Positions 1 to 14,000 are shown, counted from the first letter of the stretch. The stretch: DNA of 64,000 nucleotides from Brienomyrus brachyistius (GCF_023856365.1 NC_064543.1:6589952-6653951), one strand, 5' to 3'. Numbers and translations: made by a program. The notes: a model not told the origin generated them from the letters alone.

Positions 1-348
1 CTGAAACATAAAGACAGATTTACCAATAAACTGAAAATCTGTCCAAAAAGTGGTTCTGTGTTAGAGGAAGAAAATCTCACAGTAGGGAGAAGGAAAATGC
101 TGTGGTGGGGGGGGCAGCTATGAGCCAGCATGTGATCCTCATTAAAAATAAACCTGCATTGATGATGCAGATCCCACGCTCACCTTGTTCATGGCAAGAA
201 GCTGACAGAGGGTCCGTTTCAGCTGAGCGGCCATTTTCAGAATTGGGTGTTTTCTTGGACCCCGGAACATGGACAAGTTTTCAAACTTGAGTGTATTTGG
301 TTGTCGTTTCCTCTGACCGCCACTGGTGGGCGTTTTCTCTCTCCTCAG
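1..348 (+). other. arnt2: arnt2 intron, 3' end, with acceptor
   Basis: This is the last part of the intron before the first exon visible here. A pyrimidine-rich tract (ttttctctctcctcag) ends at 348. Short ORFs in this stretch do not resemble any protein. The exons for the N-terminus and bHLH domain are not in the window. Confidence 0.8.
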
Positions 349-562
349 GAGCTGAAGCACCTGATCCTGGAGGCCGCGGACGGCTTCCTGTTCGTGGTGG
401 CTGCCGATACGGGTCGCGTGATCTACGTGTCGGACTCGGTGACGCCGGTCCTGAACCAGCCTCAGTCCGAGTGGTTCGGAAGCACCTTGTATGAGCACGT
501 GCACCCGGACGACGTGGACAAGCTCAGGGAGCAGCTCAGCACCTCTGAGAACTCTATGACAG
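349..562 (+). CDS. arnt2: arnt2 exon: start of PAS-A
   Basis: The exon encodes local residues 1-71, from [17 protein letters not shown] to TSENSMT, the first strands of the PAS-A domain used for partner choice and dimerisation. The acceptor is cctcag and the donor is gtgagc. It ends in phase 1, and the split glycine codon is completed at 5463. The sequence is nearly identical to vertebrate ARNT2 over its whole length. Confidence 0.97.
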
Positions 563-3500
563 GTGAGCAGGAGCTGTGGAAGGCTCCAGAACGTCCTAGG
601 AATCACATCCAGAACGTCCTAGGAATCACGCTGACTGAATCTCGAAGTCTTTAGTGCTGCAGTGCCACGTTTCTACACACGAGGGCGCCGCAAACACACG
701 AAACAAAACTGGAATATTTTAGCGGCTCACACCCACATGTCATAAAATTCATTTTTAAATCTCTTAAGCATGCCATACAGAGTAAAATTAATTCATGAAT
801 TTATTGCCTGAGCTCATAATGTGTTATGTTCTGTGAAGTCAGAAATAATGTGTAGTCAGCTGTGGTGAAATTCAATCAAGGAAGCCAAAGTGAGCTGTTA
901 TGGTTTAGTGGACATTTTTTAAAATCGATCAGTTCAAGCAGACATCCGGAAGATACTAGAAAGTGACAATAACCTAGACCTGAAATGATCTGGCCGCTGT
1001 GACGCCCCTTGGTGTGACTGACACAGTCGGGGTTGGTGACGTATTGTAGCTGTCATTTCTGGGCCATTTCCGGATCAGGGCTGCGGGTGTAAACAGTGTT
1101 TGAAGAGGCCTGATCAACACTCTGATATCTTGCTGATTGTGGTGCAAATATATCATTAGTATATTAGAGGAATGTTCTAGACACGACCCACGCGAAATTG
1201 CTTTGGGATTAGCCGAGGCGCTTGGGGAATTATGCACAGAGGTTACATCACTGTTTTTGCGGAAAGCCTGAATTTAATATTGAAATGCTGTGATGTTGAC
1301 AGCCCAGCCGTTTCCCGTTATAAAGTTAGAGCTGCAAATAAAATGTTTTTTTTTCCTCTCTTGTTTGCTTAAGTAATTTTTTCCTCCACAAACAAACATC
1401 TTATTTGCGAGATGGCTATTTAGTCAAACATTCGAGGTTCAGTATGGAAAAGTTCCTTGTAGGGATTCCCAGTTGACAAGCCTGCGGTTACCCCCCCCCT
1501 CCCCCTGCCCCCCCACCCTGTCCACAGGGATCTCGCAGCTCACACATTCTGTCCCCTTTCTGCAATAAAGTATTTAGCAAGTGTTTGTTAGCACCAAAGA
1601 ACTGAAAATCAACATTGCGCAAAGCAAACGTTTCACATACGTCTACCGAACAACTTTTTCTGTGATGTATGTTTAAACAGTAATTTATCTGTACATTTAA
1701 ATAGCTAAAAAAAGATATAGAAAAATACTTTATATACTAACAGGTAGTGTACAGAAGTTTTATTCCGAAGAATTTGTGTAACCATGTTTTACGGTTTTAT
1801 GTTTACTTTTGATTACATACATACATTGCATTTACTCAGCAGACACTTTTATCCAAAACGACGCACACTCACACCACTCTGCAGGCCAGGATTTGAACTG
1901 GTGCCCTGATCACAGACACAGCGCCCTGATCACAGACACAGCGCCCTGATCACAGACACAGCGCCCTGACCTGTTATGTTGCATTATAGGCATTTTTCCC
2001 TCGAAATCAACAGAATGTGCCTCATGTGGTTATAGGACCTCAGTGAAAGTCACTTTCCAAGTGTTTAATTTGAGTGACAGCTGTTTGAAAGCACTAGACC
2101 TGGTGAACTGGAGCAGTCATTGGCTGACGGCTTCCCTTGTGTTCCCTGCACGGGCACTGAAGGAAGGCCGCGGAAATGCGGTCAGCTGGATGGCGGTGAT
2201 GCGACCGTCGCCGCTAATGGGGACTGTCGTCGGCGAGGAATCGAATCTTCCAGGCATTAGCGATTTAGCGCTTCTCTAAGCATTCTGCCCACGTTCTGCT
2301 TTGTTATATTTCCTCGTTCTAAACGACAGCTACAAAGTGCTTTGTTTTACTGCCTGGGGATGCCTCTCCATCGCTGTCTCTCTCCGTCAGGGATGTAATT
2401 AGGCTGCCCGCGGAGTTTCTCTTCCAGGGAAAGCTGCAGAGAGAGTGGATGAAAGCGCTCTGCGGGCAGACTGCCCGTCTCTCTGCCTCTTTTCATACCT
2501 TTCACGTTCTTGGCGGCATTTTCCTTGTGGTGTCTGGCCCCCCCCCCCTGTGTTTCCTAAAACCTCCTTGCAGACTGATGAGCAGATGGCCCCTGTCACT
2601 GAGGACCTTTCCTTGTTCCGTGTGTGGGGTTCTGAGTGACCCGTCACGCCACATTCCGCTCTGTCCGTCATTATCCACTGTCCGTTTTCTCTAGGGCTCC
2701 CGCTGGTGCTGTCAGTGTCCTGACATTTCTCGCATTTCTGGAAGCATCTGCCTGGATGTGCAGGTGGATGCGGGGGGGGGGGGTTCAGGTCCTGCCCATC
2801 CATGCTGTCTCCCTGCAGGGGGTCTCATACAGCTGAGAATGAGCCCCCGCCCCCAAGGAGAATGGGTCTGCGTGGCTGGGCGTTGGGCGGCTGCTCCATA
2901 GCAGGCGTCTTGCTGACCGGAATCTTTATCCCTTCCATCTGACTGCTCCGAGTCCTGATGAATCACCCATGTCACGAGACGTCAGGCCCCCGGGACGCCT
3001 CCACCACTCCGGTCCTTCCCCCTTCTTGCGAGCGACCGCTCTCGGGCGCTTCTGGGTGGATTCTCCTGTCCCTCGCCTGTACCTTTTCCCTTCAGCAAAC
3101 CTCCAGCACATTCTGTGGCCTCTCCTGCATTGTCCTGTCTTCATGTTGTTGTTGTTGTTATTGTTTTCCCAGAACAGGCTAAACGGCTTTTTTTTTTTTT
3201 TTTTACAGCTCATGTTTGTCGTATAATTCATTAGGGTCATGGAGTAGCTTGTCACCAATATCCAGCATAACAGAAAGTTTGCCATCTGCCTCCCTCCCCC
3301 CAAAATCACCGCTAATGCTGTAAAATAACGATTAAGACATAGAGTATGAGTGCAGGTGATGTGCCTATTGCACATTCCTGTGGTGTTCTGCTGCTCCGCA
3401 CTCTCACCCACGCGACTTCTTCCAGTGGCGTCCTGGCACTGCCCTGATGCTTTTCCACGTCGAAGCCGCCCGTTATCAGAGTCACTGCACGATTACGCCT

Positions 3501-6500
3501 GTGGCTGCCGCTCCAGAGCACGGAGGCTTAGTTCCTCAGCTCCGTTCTTCTTGCGGTTCCTAAGCCTTGTGACCATCCTGCTCGCAGGTACGCCGACTGG
3601 GCCCAGCCCGTGATTTCCGGACTTCTCCGGCCGAAGTCCAACGGTGCTGTTGTTGCGGAGATGCCTCCCCGCTCCACCCTGCTCCTCGCGCCCGTCAGCA
3701 GGGGTAGTGCTGTTTATGTGACTCATGCCGCCTCTCGTGCCCTGGTGGCATCGCACTCTTGTCAGGAGACCGATCAGGAGAATGAGGGGCCCATTTCCCC
3801 CCCGTTTCCCTCCATCTGGAGCGAGCCGCTTCTCTGGCTTCTTCTGTTCTTCTCCTGCCTGCCTACTGTTTCAAAACAATACAGAAAGTATGTATTTTAC
3901 CACGTCGGCTCACCCTGAACCACGGGAATAATCTGCACTGGCCTTTCCCTACATTCTGGCCACATGTGGTTCCTCAGAACTTTCATATTTAATCTGAGGG
4001 TCCAGGGTTCCGGCCTGTGTTTGCTGAGCAGGTTTCGGATCTCGTATCACTGCCGGGCTCGTGACCCAGGGTGCTTTTCCACTGCACCAGGTGCCGTACA
4101 TGGCACCGTGCTTTTACCACATCATGAAAGTGATAAGTACGGTACTTCAAGGTGCTGGTTTTCCACTGGCATAAAAACTGGTACCGGTGCCGAATGACAT
4201 CATCAGATCGCGAGGCAGGATATCTTATACTGAATTTGAAAAATAGCTGCAGTACTTTATAGGGCCGGACATGCAATATTAATACCTACATCGCGCATGT
4301 AATTGTCACATCACTAATCAACTATATTAAGATCCAGTTTTCTCACACTTTCATTCTGAACAGATATTATAGCGTCAGAGGGTTTGTTTTTTTTTTTTTT
4401 TTCCTCTTAGTAAAAAAAACGTAGCAAATTTTAATGGATAATCCTTTTCAAAATAATCATTTAAACATTTAACTGATATGTTTAAAAATCAGTTAATGGA
4501 ATATTTGGTACTTTGGTTCTCGACCTGAAGTGAATGGAAAAGGGAGAGCACAGAAAATACTGTATCATAGGTCCGGTTCCTGGTGTGGTTGAAAAGCGTC
4601 CCCAGGCAGGGACCCCCTGGACCCCCCTCCCTGACACCACGCTCTACTCACTAGTGTCAGACGCCAAATCAATAAATCAATGTAAACATAATGTGGAGCA
4701 TCTTAAGCAGGAGTGTAGTACAGTGAAGCCTCCAGCCAGCCAACCGGCCTAATCCAGCCCAGGCGGGACCCAGTGTTCTCCTCTTCCTGTTTGTTTGCCC
4801 TGATTTATTCCCCCAGAACGCACAGCTCATCCGTGCACGGTGTTTTGGTGCCAACGTGCGCTCGTCGTGGCTTGACTCTGGCCTCGTCCCAAATACTATC
4901 TTGGCTTCATTTGTAGCGGCAAAAGCGCTAAGTAAGAACAGGTCCCACGTGGTTCCCGTTACGCGGGAATGCGGCCCCCGACCCCTTTCGCTCCAGGCTG
5001 ACATTCCCGGCACGTCTCTCCGAAACTGCAACAACAGCTTTCGCGTCTCCCAGGTTGCGTGTTGGAACTTTCGGTGTACGTAAATAACAGGTTGGGAAGG
5101 TTTTCTCAGAAGCAAGGAAAAGTACAGAAAATTAAATAGAGCACAAGCAATAAAGTGTCCTAAAAGATTATTTATGCCAGCATTGAAATCTTATGAATGA
5201 GCGCTTCCTGATTAGGCGCAGAGAGTGAATTGAATTAAAGTTTGATATTGGTTATAATTAGGGGTAAATGGATTTTATTCTGCTGCAGTGTGAATGTTCC
5301 AGAATTGCACTTTGCAGAATCCAATTACAGGGTATCTTACTTTCTTAATGACTGGAGATAATATGTTAAAGCATGTTTATCTGGAATACTGCTGATCTGT
5401 CCGAGTTTATCTGTGTGTGGTTTTGCTGTCCTTGATGGAGTGCTCATCGCTGCCCCCTACAGGGCGCATCCTGGACCTGAAGACCGGCACGGTGAAGAAG
5501 GAAGGCCAGCAGTCCTCCATGCGGATGTGCATGGGGTCCCGGCGCTCCTTCATCTGCCGCATGAGGTAGAGCTTCTGGCTCCAACTGCCTCGATGCGCAA
5601 TACTGCCACCTGCTGGTTCAACTCTGCCGTGTTTGACGGTACTTTTAGGTGCCCCCCCTCCCCACACCCTGCAGCCATCTGGGGCAGGAAAATGTTGTTT
5701 GCGTTCGCTCGTGACTCTTAAACCCCGAGAGTTACATTCCTCTGTTGGCTAAAAATAGCCCTTGTTTTTAAGGCCTAATTTCATCTTGAGAAATGCCTCA
5801 CTTCAGCAAGTAACAACCGATGTCGGTTCCCAACTGAGAAGATCGCCGCCTCTCGTCCCAATCTGCTTTCGCCCGGATCCTGCATGAAATCAGCCCCGTC
5901 TCCAGCTGTCACGAGTCATTATTCGCCCCGTAACTGCAGTCCGCCGCCTGCCCAAAAAATGTGCTTTTGTTTAATGTTTGCTATTCGAGACGAGTTTCAT
6001 ATGGGATGAGCGTGCGGGAAGCGGCGGTGGCGGCGGCACGAGGTTCTGCGGGAGCGGGGCGGGTCCTGGAGCGGCATGGGGAGCGGGGCGGGTCCTGGAG
6101 CGGCATGGGGAGCGGGCCGGGTCCTGGAGCGGCATGGGGCGCGGGCCGGGTCCTGGAGCGGCATGGGGAGCGGGCCGGGTCCTGGAGCGGCATGGGGAGC
6201 GGGGCGGGCCGCTGTCACCGTGTCACCACCAGGACTTGCATGGTTAAGGTCTCGGCATTTGTTTGGGTCTGAGCAGAGGTATCCCACCGTAGAAGCTGCT
6301 ACGCGCTCTGACATGTTAGGTCCCCAGCAGCTCTGCTGACGCTCGGTTCACAGATAATTCATGTGAATTCCTGCCTATGGGGAGGTGGTGCGTGCCCCCG
6401 GCGAGTCGGTCACAAGCGGGGAACTGCCTGCTCAGGCTCCCTGAGCCGCCGTCTGTATTTCTCTGGACCAGGGAGCTGGCATTGTGCTCGGCTCAGTCAT

Positions 6501-7586
6501 GGGCTTAATCTTTCTGTCTGTCTCTCTCTCACTGTCTACCTGTCTCTCTGTTTTTCTCTGTCTGTCTCTCAGTCTCTCTGTCTCTGGTTGTCTGTCACTG
6601 GGTCTGTCTGTCTCACTCTATCTACTTGTTTTCTGTCTCTTTCTGTCTGTCTGTCTCGCTCTGTTGCTGTCTATCTCTCTCTGTCTACCTGTTTGCCTGT
6701 CTTTTTGTCTTTGTCTACCGGTCTGTCTCTCTCTGTCTGTCCCTGTCTGTCTCGGTCTGCGTGTCTCTCTCTCTCTCTCTCTGTCTACCTGTCTGTCTCT
6801 CACTCTCTGTCGTCTGTCGATCCCTTTCAGATTGTACTTCAGAAGTGTCTTCAGGTGCCACAGCGAATGATCCTCATGTTTTACACTGATAAACGTATAG
6901 TATTTCTCCCCTGTCTCCCCCTGTTCTCCGCAGGTGTGGGAATTCCCCCTTAGACCACATCTCCCTAAACCGTCTGTCCAACATGAGGAAGAGGTACCGG
7001 TAAGTGGAGTAACCCTGTTAATTCTGGTAATCTGGCTCATCTGTTGACCGAACATTTTGGAAAAACACATTTTTCTGGAAGTGGAGCCAGTGACGCATAT
7101 ACAAGAAAGAAAGTCCAATCTGCTTTTTATCAGATTATAGTGGATGATCTGCGTAGACGTGCCCTTCTGTCCCGTAGAGGTGGACATTCTGCGCAGACGT
7201 GCACCTCTGTCTCTTAGTGGTGGACATTCTGCGCAGATGTGTCCTTCTGTCCCGTAGAGGTGGACATTCTGCGCAGACGTGTCCTTCTGTCCCGTAGAGG
7301 TGGACATTCTGCGCAGACGTGCCCCTCTGTCCCCTCTGTGATTCCGTCCATCTGGATGGGAGCACAGTAGTGCTTCCCTGTGATGTGCCACCCTCCCTCT
7401 CTGCAGGAATGGCTTGGGACCATCGAAGGAGGGAGAAGCTCAATACTCAGTGGTGCACTGCACGGGGTACATCAAGGCCTGGCCCCCCGCAGGTACGACC
7501 CCCCCCACCAAGGCTCTATCTCTGACTTGGCCCCTGCCCCTCATCCCGTCCCACACACTGCAGACCTTCTGGAATGTGTGTGCATG

Positions 7587-7622
<36 letters not shown>

Positions 7623-10600
7623 TGTGTGCGATTAGAGCTGAGAGGAGACCCTCCCACTGTACTTGGTCTGTTCCCCCTGAATTCTCCACATGTGAGTTCA
7701 GCTCTGACTGCACAGTGTTCCCAGAATTACTCCAACAACAAAGCAAAGGGGCCACACATGAGGTCAGCAGAGAGGTCTCACCGCGCAGTGCTCACCGCGC
7801 AGTGCTCACCGCGCAGTGCTCACCGCGCAGTGCTCACCGCGCTCACAGCCTTAAGATGTACGTCTGTACATCTTAAGGCTGTCAGACTGTCGTATTTATT
7901 TAAAAAATATAGGTTATTGTAATTGATGACAAGTTATCATCCTTTGTGACTTCATCCTGTAGAAAACATAAAGTTGCTGTTACAGGTTATTACAAGTCAC
8001 TGGTAGCTATGGTGTGATGGTGTCTTTGGTCTGACCTCCCGATTGATGCTTGGTGATGGACCCCAGTTGCTAAAGTGTGTCGTTCTGTGACACCGCTGTG
8101 ACAGTCCTTCCTGTGCTGAGACGCTGCTGGTCATTCTGCATGTCTTCTCAGTGTAATGACCTGTGGAATGGAAATGAAAGCGGGGCTGGGAGGCACTGTG
8201 CTGTGAATCTGATGCTGGGTTGTTCTGTAGCGGTTCTCTGCGGCCAGCTGAGGGCAACGGCTCTTTCAGCCTAGATGGAAACTGGGAGGATTCTGACCTT
8301 TTTGCAATCGGGAGAGCAGAGCATCCTCAGCAAAGAACATAGCCCCCCTCCCCCTATGATCGGCATCCACTTGCCTGTGTGACGCGTAGGGGGCTGATGT
8401 GTAGCGTGCGGGTGCTGAACCCAGCGCGAATCTGCGTGCAAACCGTAGCCTTTTCACATGAGGATTTAAGGTTGCCAGATTTGTTTTACTGCCTCTCTGT
8501 CAAAGCATCTGCTGATATAAAATCTGTTTTTATAAATGATGTTTACGTTCAAGCCGTGATGGAATGTGGGATAACGATGTCTGACTGAGCCTGTCAGCAA
8601 GACCTTTAATTCCATATGGTCTGTCTATAGACGTGCCTGTTCGGTGTCTTTCCCGTCAAGCAAAGGGACAAAGGAATGTCTATTTTTATTTTTTATTTAT
8701 TTATTTTTGTTGTTGTTGCGTGACGCTTACCATTCTTCTTAGGAATGACCATTCCCGACGAGGACGCAGAGGCCGGACAGAGCAGCAAGTACTGCCTTGT
8801 CGCTATCGGGAGGCTGCAGGTATGAGTGGGTGGCAGGGTGTAATACCACGCTTGGCAGGATGGGGGCAGTCATGGAATTATCTGACTGAATGGCCGGGCT
8901 CATGCAAAATACCTGTCCCAGTGTCAGGTTTTAGCAAAGGGAATAAATGATGCCAGATTACAGAAGTTAGCTGATTGGGTAATTGGAGGGGGTCGGGCAT
9001 GGTAATTAACTTTCGTGGAGGCTTTTATTGGCTGGTTCAGGCATGTAAGCTGGGGCCATCGGGCCGCGAGGTAACAGCCTGAGCGCCGCCTGCCGTCTCC
9101 ATGACAGGTCACCAGCTCGCCGGTTTCCATGGATATGAACGGCCTGTCTGTGCCCACCGAGTTCCTGTCGCGCCACAACTCGGACGGCATCGTCACCTTC
9201 GTGGACCCGCGTTGCATCAATGTAATCGGATACCAGCCCCAGGTCAGTCTGGGATCATTCAGGTGCCGGTCACGCTTATGTGTCCTTAACCACCACGCCC
9301 CCTACAGCCAAAATGGGGTAATGTCGCAGGAATCCATTCTGCATCTAGAATCATTCAAGCACATTTAAATGGCGGGAGAGAAATAGTGGCAGTTTGGTGT
9401 GACACCCCCGCTTCAGGTGGGTGGAAGTCGGTGCATTCCCTGGGGCGCTCAGCCCCCGTCTGCCCCGAGATTATACTCTTCATTGTCCAGATTCAAATGC
9501 ACATGTCTCCTTCATGCTCTGCACCTCCGTCCCCCACCTGCAGTATTAATTTGTCGGCACCTCCCTCAGGACCTTTTAGGGAAGGACATTCTGGAATTCT
9601 GCCACCCAGAGGACCAGAGTCATCTACGAGAGAGCTTCCAGCAGGTATGTCCCCATTGGGGGGGCAGCCAGGACCACGTGGACACATCATGTCCTGGTTT
9701 AGATAGGGAAGCACTATGGTTAGGAAGTACCTCCAGCTCGCACGCTTGCGATGGAGGACACTGACTTCTCAGTTCGTGACTGCATCACATCCGCCTCATG
9801 GAAGGGAACCACATCACTGGGAATCATTTGTGCATTTCACTTCCTGGACGGAGAAGGGGTGGGGGGGGGGGGAGGGGGGAGGTGGAAGGGATGGGAGTGT
9901 CCCCATGTTCCCCAAGGAGAGCAGCTGCCTTATCAGCGCTCACAGAGAGCCTTTTTTTCTGGCAGAAGGAGGGTCACACTGTGAAGCCCAGGGCTCAGAG
10001 AGAGAGTATGATGTCATTGGCGTGCTAGCTAAGAGAGAGTATGATGTCATTGGCGTGCTAGCTAAGAGAGAGTATGATGTCATTGGCGTGCTAGCTAAAC
10101 GATGCCTGCATTCTCAGGCCCATCCATCGAGGAAGGCTTCCTCCGTTGATGCATTTTAAAAGTGCTTCGTGTTTCGGGTTGTTCTGATTGCATCACCGTC
10201 TGAGATCCCCGTTTCCATGGCTCCCAGGTGGTGAAGCTGAAAGGCCAGGTTCTCTCTGTGATGTATCGCTTCCGCATCAAGACCCGCGAGTGGATGCTCA
10301 TCAGGACCAGCAGCTTCACTTTCCAGAACCCCTACTCGGATGAGATCGAGTACATCATCTGCACCAACACTAACGTCAAGTGGGTCCTCTCTCACACACA
10401 CTTATTTGAAATGGATGTTCAAGAAATGTAAATGTTGGGTATGTTGCCTGCATTGTAGCCTTTGATTTTTGTGAATGGTTAAGCTTAACCAGAGACACCG
10501 AGCCAGGTTTGTCTCGGCAAGGCAGTTTCGACTCTACTGTTTGAGCTTTTGACCAGGAAGCACGGTGAAAGTGAAATTGACCCTGCGGCTATGGGGAGCA

Positions 10601-10945
10601 ATGCAGTGAGAGATTATTTGGCCATTTGGTCAGTCCAGATTGTTCAAAAAGGGGCCAAGAGAACCGTGCGCGAGACCTTACAGGCCACCCTTTGATTGCA
10701 TGTCAGTGTTTTGTTGAATGTCAACTGACTGCAGTTTGCCTATTCTGTCTGAGGGGCTTAAATGTCAGCATTGATGAAAATTAAGTAGATCCCTCCTCTT
10801 CTATCATACCTGTTCTTAATTATGTTTGTATAAAGGTCTTATAACAGGTATTTGGTGTTTTGCGTATGTGGGGGAAAAAGAGGTGAAATGTCAGTGCAGG
10901 TGTGTTACTTTGTGATTGAACTACCTCTGCCTTACAGTAGGGGGC

Positions 10946-11020
<75 letters not shown>

Positions 11021-14000
11021 TTAAAATACCATAACCTTGCCTGTAAGAAGCACTTCGGAAAATTAATAGAATCTGAGACATAAACATTGATTCAAGGAAA
11101 TTATGAGCCTTCTGAATGATATCCATGTTCATCCAAAACAAATATTACAAAGACCTTGGAAATCTTTCTTTCCAGTCTTCACTTAGTGCCTCTTTCTTCT
11201 CGTACACAGGTCAACTGTGTTTTTACCGTATTAGTCATAAAGTATTTTAATTAGATTAATAAGCCCTGGAGGAGATTTTATGAAATGAACCAGCACCATG
11301 TTCCACTCATAACTGGAGGAATACCAGTGTTGGAGATCTCAGCCGGTGTTTGTCTCATGGTCCCTAAAAGCCAGCAAACAGAAGCCTTTCTCTGGTCACC
11401 CCGAAGTTGCCCCGCCCCATGCTGTGATTGGACGGCAGGGTTGGGCTCAGGATAGGAAGGCAGGGGAGGTCAGCTGATGCACTCGGTACCAGCCTGACGT
11501 TTCCGTTACCCAGTTATGGTGGAGTGAAGCTGTTTACTTGAGCTGATGCTTCTCAAATATTGGCAGGCATGCACGTCGGTGGGTTTTTATAGAAAACCAA
11601 GTATTTAAAATGGAAAATGAAAAGTTGCTGTCTGGTTGGTGGCCCGGCCTTGCGTGTGCCCCGTGTGACGCCCGCTCGTGCTGTCAGAGTGATCGCTTTG
11701 GCTTTTCAGTCTCATTCTGCGGTGCAGATCCACCGCTCGCTTTTATTGTCTTGAACTCTGCCTGACTCGCATGGCAGCCTCAGACGCCCCCCCCACCCCT
11801 GCCAAGCTTAATATATCTGCATGGAAAAAACATTTTAGATTTTATTTTATTTTTTTGTCAGAGCTTCTCTCTCGTGAAGCCATTACAAAGGTGGATAATT
11901 TGTTCCAGGACTGAGAAGATTCATGACCGACATTCAGAGCCCTTTGAAAGCTGGTATGTTCTCCGGCTCGCAGCCGGACCGGGGCCTCGCAGTAACATTA
12001 AAGCTGTGGTCCTCATGCTGGGTGTCCGTCTCCCCCAGTGCACGTCGCTTTCTGCTCTGTAAACTGTGGGCTCCGCTTGAGGCTGCCTCTCTTAAAAATG
12101 CAGTTGACAGTTACGTTTTTCCCGGCTGTGTTGAAGGAGCCGCGTTCCTTGTCCGGTAAACGAGTTCCCCGCTGTAACCTCGTCACCTCCCTCACCGGTA
12201 GCCGGAAGCTCGGCTCACGTGCCCAGCGCTGCAAGGGAATGGCATGTGATCGCTGGTTACCCTGACAACCAGCCTCTATCCTCCTCTCCCCTTTGCACTT
12301 TGTGTTTTGCATCTTAATGGTGCTGTTTAATTAGGCCCCGCTTCCCTTCCGCCCCTGCCGCTTGGACCCACTGGCCTCTCTGAGTTCCGTGCTGTTTTCC
12401 CGCTCGGGATTGTATGATTAGATGTTCCGGCGGGCCCCTGTGGACCTCCTCGGATCTTCCCGTCTGGCCAAGAAATCTGGGATATTTGTACATTCACCCT
12501 GTTTGTGTTTGGGACGGATTTCCATCTGGTTCCTTCATGTAACAGACGTTTGGATTAATGGTCCAGCAGTGATTGATTTTTATGCAGCTTTTTTGTTGCC
12601 TTTAAGTGCAGCGCTGTTTTGGTAGCCTAAACAGGCTGTATTAATCGCTCACAGACCTGCGTTCTCTGGGGAGACAGTGGGCTCGGCGCTCGCCTCACGT
12701 AGACGCATTCCTGGATGTCGTCACTCTGTCCTCCTTTTGTTTTTCGCTCGATCATCAGTGTTTTGTACATTTCAGAGATGTAAACAGGCCCCCTTTGGTG
12801 CGTCCCATTTACTGGGACTTTTCGCCTCCCTCCCGGATTGGGCCCCCCCTTACGGTCTGTCCTTGTTTTCGAGAAAATTCCAGAAATTTCGAAGGCCTCT
12901 GCTGGAAGCCGCTCTCTGTTGTTTACAAATCAGTGTCATCAGAAGCATATGGTACCTTCCCCCTTTCAGACTCCCCTTCTTTCAGCAGTGCAATTATCAC
13001 TTTTCCCGTGTAATTGAAGTAATTTCTAGCGGGTAGCCGGTGGTTGGTGAGCGGTCCGGTCGGGCCCTTCCCGATGGGTCGTGGTGTTGCCATGACGCCC
13101 CGCTGATGCACTCTGTCCACTCCTGTGCTCCTGCAGGCAGCTGCAGCAACAGCAGCAGGCCGAGCTGGAGGTGCACCAGAGGGACGGTCTGTCTGCCTAC
13201 GACCTCACCCAGGTACCACAGCTGCCCCCCGCCCCCCCCCCCGCCTCGCTGGCTCAGTGGGCCCACACAGACCCATCCCCGTGTCCCCTGCAGGTCCCCG
13301 TCGCCAATGTCCCCACCGGAGTCCATGACGGGGGAAAGGCCATCGACAAAACGGAAGCGATTTTCTCCCAGGAGAGGGACCCCCGCTTCTCGGACATGTA
13401 CGGCGGCATCTCTGGGGGTACGTGCACACGCCGTCTTCCGCAGCGTTCACACGACAGACGCGCTCAGCCTTGACTGTCACTGTGAAAATGACTTTGAATC
13501 GCGGCGACGTGCCGTAAGCGTCATGAATTTGAGCGTCTTATTCGTGTTTGAGGTGTGTGTCTCTCAGCACTTGTTTTTTTTTTCATTCTTGCAGCCGATA
13601 AGAAGATGATGGTGCCGTCATCCACCACCGGGGGGCAGCAGCTGTACCCCCAGGGGAGCCCGTTTCAGCCGGGGCATGCTGGGAAGGGCTTCAGGTGGGG
13701 GATCGCTGTGTGGACGGTGCCCCTCTTTGTTTAGCTCCGTGCCCCAGTTGCTGCCTGTAGGTCAGAGACAGGCTCTCGAATGAGAATTTCAGTTGTGGCC
13801 CCGAGCAGAGCCATGTGTGGGGCGGGGGGGGCGGGGGGGCGGGGGGGTGGTGTGTCACGATGGAAACTTGTCCCTTCACGCGTGAAATTGGGTCCTGTGT
13901 TGCAGTTCCTCTGTGATTCATGTTCCTGGAGTGAATGACATTCAGCCCTCGTCCTCCGCGGGCCAGAACTTGGCCCAGATCTCGCGGCAGCTCAACGCCG

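Larger units (their letters stand above)
563..5462 (+). other. arnt2: arnt2 intron (4.9 kb)
   Basis: No coding exon is recognisable here. It holds a tRNA-type SINE with a short tandem repeat (about 1814-1975), homopolymer runs (C-rich 1491-1516, T-run about 3187-3205) and a possible small repeat at 4066-4200. Several 60-160 codon ORFs lie between 2400 and 4300 on both strands, but they overlap one another and have no family resemblance. They are rejected as chance ORFs in GC-richer intron. Confidence 0.75.
5566..6933 (+). other. arnt2: arnt2 intron with two tandem-repeat tracts
   Basis: The intron carries a 29-bp minisatellite at 6059-6203 and a long CT/CTGT-rich tract at 6509-6818 that ends about 115 bp before the next exon. 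Long ORFs across both tracts arise from the repeats and are not genes. Confidence 0.75.

Noticed and set aside
2399..4276. Cluster of 60-160 codon ORFs in the first long arnt2 intron
   Set aside because: They overlap on both strands, and none shows a domain or exon borders consistent with arnt2 or another gene.
6363..7391. Long ORFs on both strands (196, 128 and 257 codons)
   Set aside because: They translate the CT-rich microsatellite and the 40-bp minisatellite, with repeated Ser/Leu or Arg/Gln peptides. The true coding in this stretch is only the 66-nt arnt2 exon.
9716..10159. 147-codon plus-strand ORF with repeated [11 protein letters not shown] peptide
   Set aside because: The peptide repeat comes from the three 33-bp tandem copies inside an arnt2 intron. 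The frame does not join any exon.
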